From NCBI GenBank assembly GCA_964604675.1, contig CAZSAT010000015.1:20569-84568 (forward strand): a stretch of 64,000 bases of DNA, in the 5' to 3' direction. The DNA is from CAZSAT01 sp964604675 (lineage in GTDB: Bacteria; Myxococcota_A; UBA796; CAJQPC01). Each line of letters opens with the position of its first letter. Positions within the stretch are counted from its first letter, which is position 1. The notes beneath the pieces were generated by a model that saw only the letters and a program-made list of their open reading frames with translations, had not been told where the DNA came from and did not search any database. Positions 59,467 through 64,000 of the stretch are shown piece after piece. The position numbers and the translations under genes were made by a program.

Positions 59467-60213
59467 TCAGTCGCTGTGGACGCTCGCCATCAGCAGGTCG
59501 CGGTTCATGCGCGCGATGTTGTCGAGGCTGATGCCCTTGGGGCACACGCTGGCGCACTCGCCGTGGTTCGTGCAGCCCCCGAAGCCTTCACCGTCCATCG
59601 TGTCGACCATGTTCTTCACGCGGCTCCAGCGCTCCGGCTGTCCCTGGGGCATCAGCCCGAGGTGCGTGACCTTGGCCGACGTGAACAGCATGGCGGAGGC
59701 GTTGGGGCACGCCGCCACGCACGCACCACAACCGATGCAGGTGGCTGCGTCCATCGCCTTGTCCGACACCGGCTTCCCGACAGGGTGGGTGTTGCCGTCG
59801 GGCGCCGAGCCCACCCGGGCAGAGATGAACCCGCCCGACTCGATGATCCGGTCGAACGACGAGCGGTCGACCACCAGGTCACGGATGACCGGGAAGGCCT
59901 TCGCCCGGAAGGGCTCGACCGTGATCTCGGCGCCGTCGGCGAAGTCGCGCATGTGGAGCTGGCAGAGGGTGGTGCGCGACTGCGGCCCGTGGGCCACGCC
60001 GTTCACCACGGCCCCGCAGGTGCCACAGATGCCCTCGCGGCAGTCGTGGTCGAAGGCCACCGGCGCCTCGCCGTCGTCCAGGAGCTGCTCGTTGAAGACG
60101 TCGAGCATCTCGAGGAAGGACATGTGGCTGTTGATGCGGTCGGAGACGTAGGTCTCGAGCCGACCCTCGTCGGAGGGGCCGCTCTGCCGCCAGACGTGAA
60201 GCGTGATCTTCAT
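59467..60213 (-). CDS. sdhB: Succinate dehydrogenase/fumarate reductase iron-sulfur subunit
   Basis: A 248-residue subunit starting at ATG 60213, eight bases after sdhA. The plant-type [2Fe-2S] ligands are in CREGICGTCGAVVNG and the fourth Cys in TTLCQLH (near residue 100). The ferredoxin-like half has CIGCGACVAACPN near residue 155 and CTNHGECASVCPKG near 205, binding the [4Fe-4S] and [3Fe-4S] clusters. The subunit passes electrons from the SdhA flavin to the quinone at SdhC. The operon order sdhC-sdhA-sdhB and the sequence fit the Bacillus/Bacteroidetes-type enzyme that uses menaquinone, consistent with the futalosine-pathway genes in this window. Confidence 0.96.
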   Translation of the reverse strand: MKITLHVWRQSGPSDEGRLETYVSDRINSHMSFLEMLDVFNEQLLDDGEAPVAFDHDCREGICGTCGAVVNGVAHGPQSRTTLCQLHMRDFADGAEITVEPFRAKAFPVIRDLVVDRSSFDRIIESGGFISARVGSAPDGNTHPVGKPVSDKAMDAATCIGCGACVAACPNASAMLFTSAKVTHLGLMPQGQPERWSRVKNMVDTMDGEGFGGCTNHGECASVCPKGISLDNIARMNRDLLMASVHSD

Positions 60214-60221
60214 GGTGGGCC

Positions 60222-62135
<1,914 letters not shown>

Positions 62136-62144
62136 GTGCGACTC

Positions 62145-62804
62145 CTAGCTGATGATGCCGGTGAGGATGGCCACGGGCACGGAGACGAATCCGAGCGTGA
62201 CGACCACGCTGAAGGCCATCGCGACCTTCTTGCGGGGGTCGTCTTCGTCCGGACCGCCGAACCCGAGGGTCTGGAGGAAGGACCACGTCCCGTGGGAGAG
62301 GTGCAGGTACAGCGCCGCCATGGCGAGGAGGTAGACCCCCGTCACGAGCGGGTTCTGGAAGGCCGTGACCATGTTCCCGAACACGTCCCCCTTCACGAAG
62401 TCGGTGTGCGCGACACCCACGGTGAAGTGGAGGATGTGGTAGACGAGGAAGAACAGCAGGAAGATGCCGCCGAAGCGCATGGTCTTGGCTGCAGCGGTGG
62501 TCCGCACGTCCTTCCGACCGCCTGCATACGCCACCGGACGAGCCGCCGCGTTGGCCTTCACCAGGCTGATCGCCGAGGCGACGTGGATGACGATGGCCGC
62601 GAGCAGCACGACCCGCACCGTCCAGACCAATCCCGCGTTCGCCTGCAGCGCGGCCGCGTAGGCGTTGTAGGCCTCCGAGCCCGCGAAGGCGATGAGGTGC
62701 CCGAGCATGTGCGCCAGCACGAAGCCCAGGTAGAGGGCACCGGTGACCGCCATGGCGACCTTGCGCCCGATGGTCGTCCGGTACAGCGACAGCACAGCTT
62801 GCAT
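62145..62804 (-). CDS. sdhC: Succinate dehydrogenase cytochrome b subunit
   Basis: A 219-residue integral membrane protein with five hydrophobic helices, starting at ATG 62804 after GGAG. It is the single-subunit anchor of the Bacillus-type (type B) complex. Candidate haem-ligand histidines lie in VLAHMLGHLIAF, VIHVASAISL, VYHILHFTVGV and LHLSHGTWSF. Type B anchors carry two haems b and reduce menaquinone in the membrane. It is the first gene of sdhCAB, and the 121 bases up to the divergent SDR gene must hold the promoters; I see no convincing -35/-10 pair there. Confidence 0.93.
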   Translation of the reverse strand: MQAVLSLYRTTIGRKVAMAVTGALYLGFVLAHMLGHLIAFAGSEAYNAYAAALQANAGLVWTVRVVLLAAIVIHVASAISLVKANAAARPVAYAGGRKDVRTTAAAKTMRFGGIFLLFFLVYHILHFTVGVAHTDFVKGDVFGNMVTAFQNPLVTGVYLLAMAALYLHLSHGTWSFLQTLGFGGPDEDDPRKKVAMAFSVVVTLGFVSVPVAILTGIIS

Positions 62805-62925
62805 GACCGCTCCAAGGGAAGGCCCTGCCTTAATCGGCTCGGCGGTGTCGCGCCTGGACCAACTGCCGCCATGGCGGCTCCAGCTCCGTTCAGCCCCTCG
62901 GCGCGCTGTCGGATAGGCCGTCACC

Positions 62926-63681
62926 ATGAACCGCTTTGCAGATCACCACGTGGTCGTGACCGGCGCCGGTACCGGCATCGGTCGCGCCATCGCCGAGCGC
63001 CTCTCCTCCGAAGGCGCCCACCTCACGCTGCTCGGTCGAAGGGTCGAGCCACTCCGCGAGACCGCGGAGGCCCTCGATGGTCCGAGCTTCTTCACGTCGT
63101 GCGACGTCCGGGTGCAGGCCTCGGTCGACCTGGCGTTCGCCGAGGCCGTCGCAGCCCAGGGGCCGGTCCGCGCGCTGGTCGCGAACGCCGGGATCGGCGG
63201 CGCCAACACGCCGGGTGCCGACGATCGCTTCCTCGACATCGTGAACACCAACCTCGTGGGCACCTACTGGTGCGCGCGGGCAGCCCAGCGCCACCTGGGT
63301 GAGGCGGGCCACATCGTGGTCATCGCGTCCATCCTCGGTCGCATCGGGGTGCCTGGCTACACGGGCTACTGCGCGTCGAAGACCGGGCTGTTCGGCCTGG
63401 TCCGCGCGCTCGCCCAGGAGCTCGCGGGAGACGGCGTGCAGGTCAACGCCGTGGCGCCGGGCTGGGTGGAGACCAGGATGGCCACCGAAGGGCTCGCCGG
63501 ACTCGCCGAGGACTGGGGAATGACCTACGACGAGGCGCACGCCCAGGCCATGAGCCAGGTGCCGCTCGGTCGGATGAGCCAGCCGGAGGACCTCGCGGGC
63601 ATGGTCGCGTGGCTCCTGAGCGACGACGCGCGCGGAGTGACCGGCCAGACCCTCGACATGAACAACGGCGCCTGGATGTAG
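62926..63681 (+). CDS. Classical short-chain dehydrogenase/reductase
   Basis: A 251-residue SDR. The cofactor motif is VTGAGTGIGRAIA, followed by the Arg of LGRRVEP (which would favour NADPH), LVANAGIGG, Ser in VVIASILGRIG and the catalytic YTGYCASKTG (Tyr-x3-Lys). NAVAPGWVETRM and a C-terminal GVTGQTLDMNNGAWM complete the fold. The closest pattern is FabG or 3-hydroxyacyl reductases and related acetoacetyl-CoA reductases, but substrate is not assigned. It is cytosolic and probably a tetramer. It is divergent from sdhC. The start ATG 62926 gives the first beta strand immediately. Confidence 0.92.
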   Translation: MNRFADHHVVVTGAGTGIGRAIAERLSSEGAHLTLLGRRVEPLRETAEALDGPSFFTSCDVRVQASVDLAFAEAVAAQGPVRALVANAGIGGANTPGADDRFLDIVNTNLVGTYWCARAAQRHLGEAGHIVVIASILGRIGVPGYTGYCASKTGLFGLVRALAQELAGDGVQVNAVAPGWVETRMATEGLAGLAEDWGMTYDEAHAQAMSQVPLGRMSQPEDLAGMVAWLLSDDARGVTGQTLDMNNGAWM

Positions 63682-63701
63682 CCGGCGGGAGGCGAACACC
63701 G

Positions 63702-63950
63702 ATGAACGACACCGACGTCTACGAACGGCAGCTGCTCGAGAAGCAGCTCACCAACGCGCGCCTGGTGATCGGCGGCGGCCTCGCGATGATCCTCGGCCCG
63801 CTGGCCATCATCGCGTTCACCTGGGAGAACGGGGGCTCGGTGGTCTTCTACGGCGCCTTCCTCGCGGGCTTCGGCGTGGTCGCCAAGGGCATGGCGGACC
63901 TCCGGGGGGCGCGGGCGGAGCTGGCGATGTTCGACCAGGACCAGCGCTAG
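63702..63950 (+). CDS. Small membrane protein of unknown function
   Basis: An 82-residue protein with GGGAGG nine bases before ATG 63702. It has an N-terminal charged helix (MNDTDVYERQLLEKQLTNAR), then two hydrophobic helices (LVIGGGLAMILGPLAIIAF and VVFYGAFLAGFGVVAKGMA) and a charged tail. It is probably an inner-membrane hairpin protein. It follows the SDR by 20 bases, so the two are likely one transcript. I recognise no family. The remaining 50 bases of the window hold no complete gene. Confidence 0.75.
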   Translation: MNDTDVYERQLLEKQLTNARLVIGGGLAMILGPLAIIAFTWENGGSVVFYGAFLAGFGVVAKGMADLRGARAELAMFDQDQR

Positions 63951-64000
63951 CCCGCATCCATCATGGCTCCCCAAGTCTGGGTAGATCAACGTCGCTGTGG

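Overview
The window is very GC-rich, densely coded DNA, and several features point to an uncultivated member of the Myxococcota. There are six Ser/Thr protein kinases (five fused to NTPase/TPR modules), MopE-type DCDDxD metal-binding repeats, MYXO-CTERM-like C-terminal sorting tails, many very short lipoprotein signals and a sigma-54 promoter. A run of ten Ns at 16392-16401 shows this is a draft scaffold, possibly metagenome-assembled. The phylum assignment is inference; no 16S rRNA or ribosomal protein gene is present to settle it.

Layout. 1-12248: a signalling block with a PP2C phosphatase and four kinase-NTPase-TPR proteins. 12290-17328: three end-to-end genes for exported proteins (unknown, PEGA-domain, beta-helix lipoprotein). 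17402-21257: an exonuclease/endonuclease/phosphatase-fold enzyme, an epimerase and two trypsin-like proteases. 21361-25984: a UbiA prenyltransferase, an acyl-CoA ligase, a GNAT and a phosphatase. 26024-32492: a tightly overlapping minus-strand operon for menaquinone by the futalosine route (polyprenyl synthase, UbiE, UbiX, MqnE, an MqnA-MqnC fusion, an amidohydrolase), with a divergent GbsR/MarR-like regulator. 33183-43550: a lipoprotein, a kinase fused to a sulfatase-modifying-factor-like domain, a cluster of hairpin repeats, an exonuclease, an aspartic protease, lipoproteins, a GT-C enzyme and an SRPBCC/PP-loop pair. 43643-56199: MopE-motif lipoprotein, two radical SAM enzymes, an NAD(P)-binding protein, a sixth kinase, a beta-helix protein and a DsbA-like lipoprotein. 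56219-63950: a PlsC-like acyltransferase, an approximately 1.7 kb region without credible genes, the sdhCAB operon, an SDR and a small membrane protein.

The respiratory genes fit together. The futalosine enzymes make menaquinone, and SdhCAB (Bacillus-like SdhA, one multi-spanning cytochrome b subunit) is of a type that usually reduces menaquinone.

The most striking part is 57470-59190 on the minus strand. A near-consensus sigma-54 promoter (TGGCACG-N4-CTGCA) with palindromic candidate activator sites upstream is followed by an rRNA-leader-like boxA, then about 1.6 kb of purine-rich sequence packed with short perfect hairpins (several GNRA or UUCG loops), and a UUCG-capped terminator-like hairpin. 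No conserved rRNA, tmRNA, RNase P or group II intron signature was recognised. I propose a large, regulated, structured non-coding RNA. A second unexplained structure is a chain of about nine hairpins at 36481-36723, three of which share a core, with a compensatory base-pair change and a common CAACTA tail.
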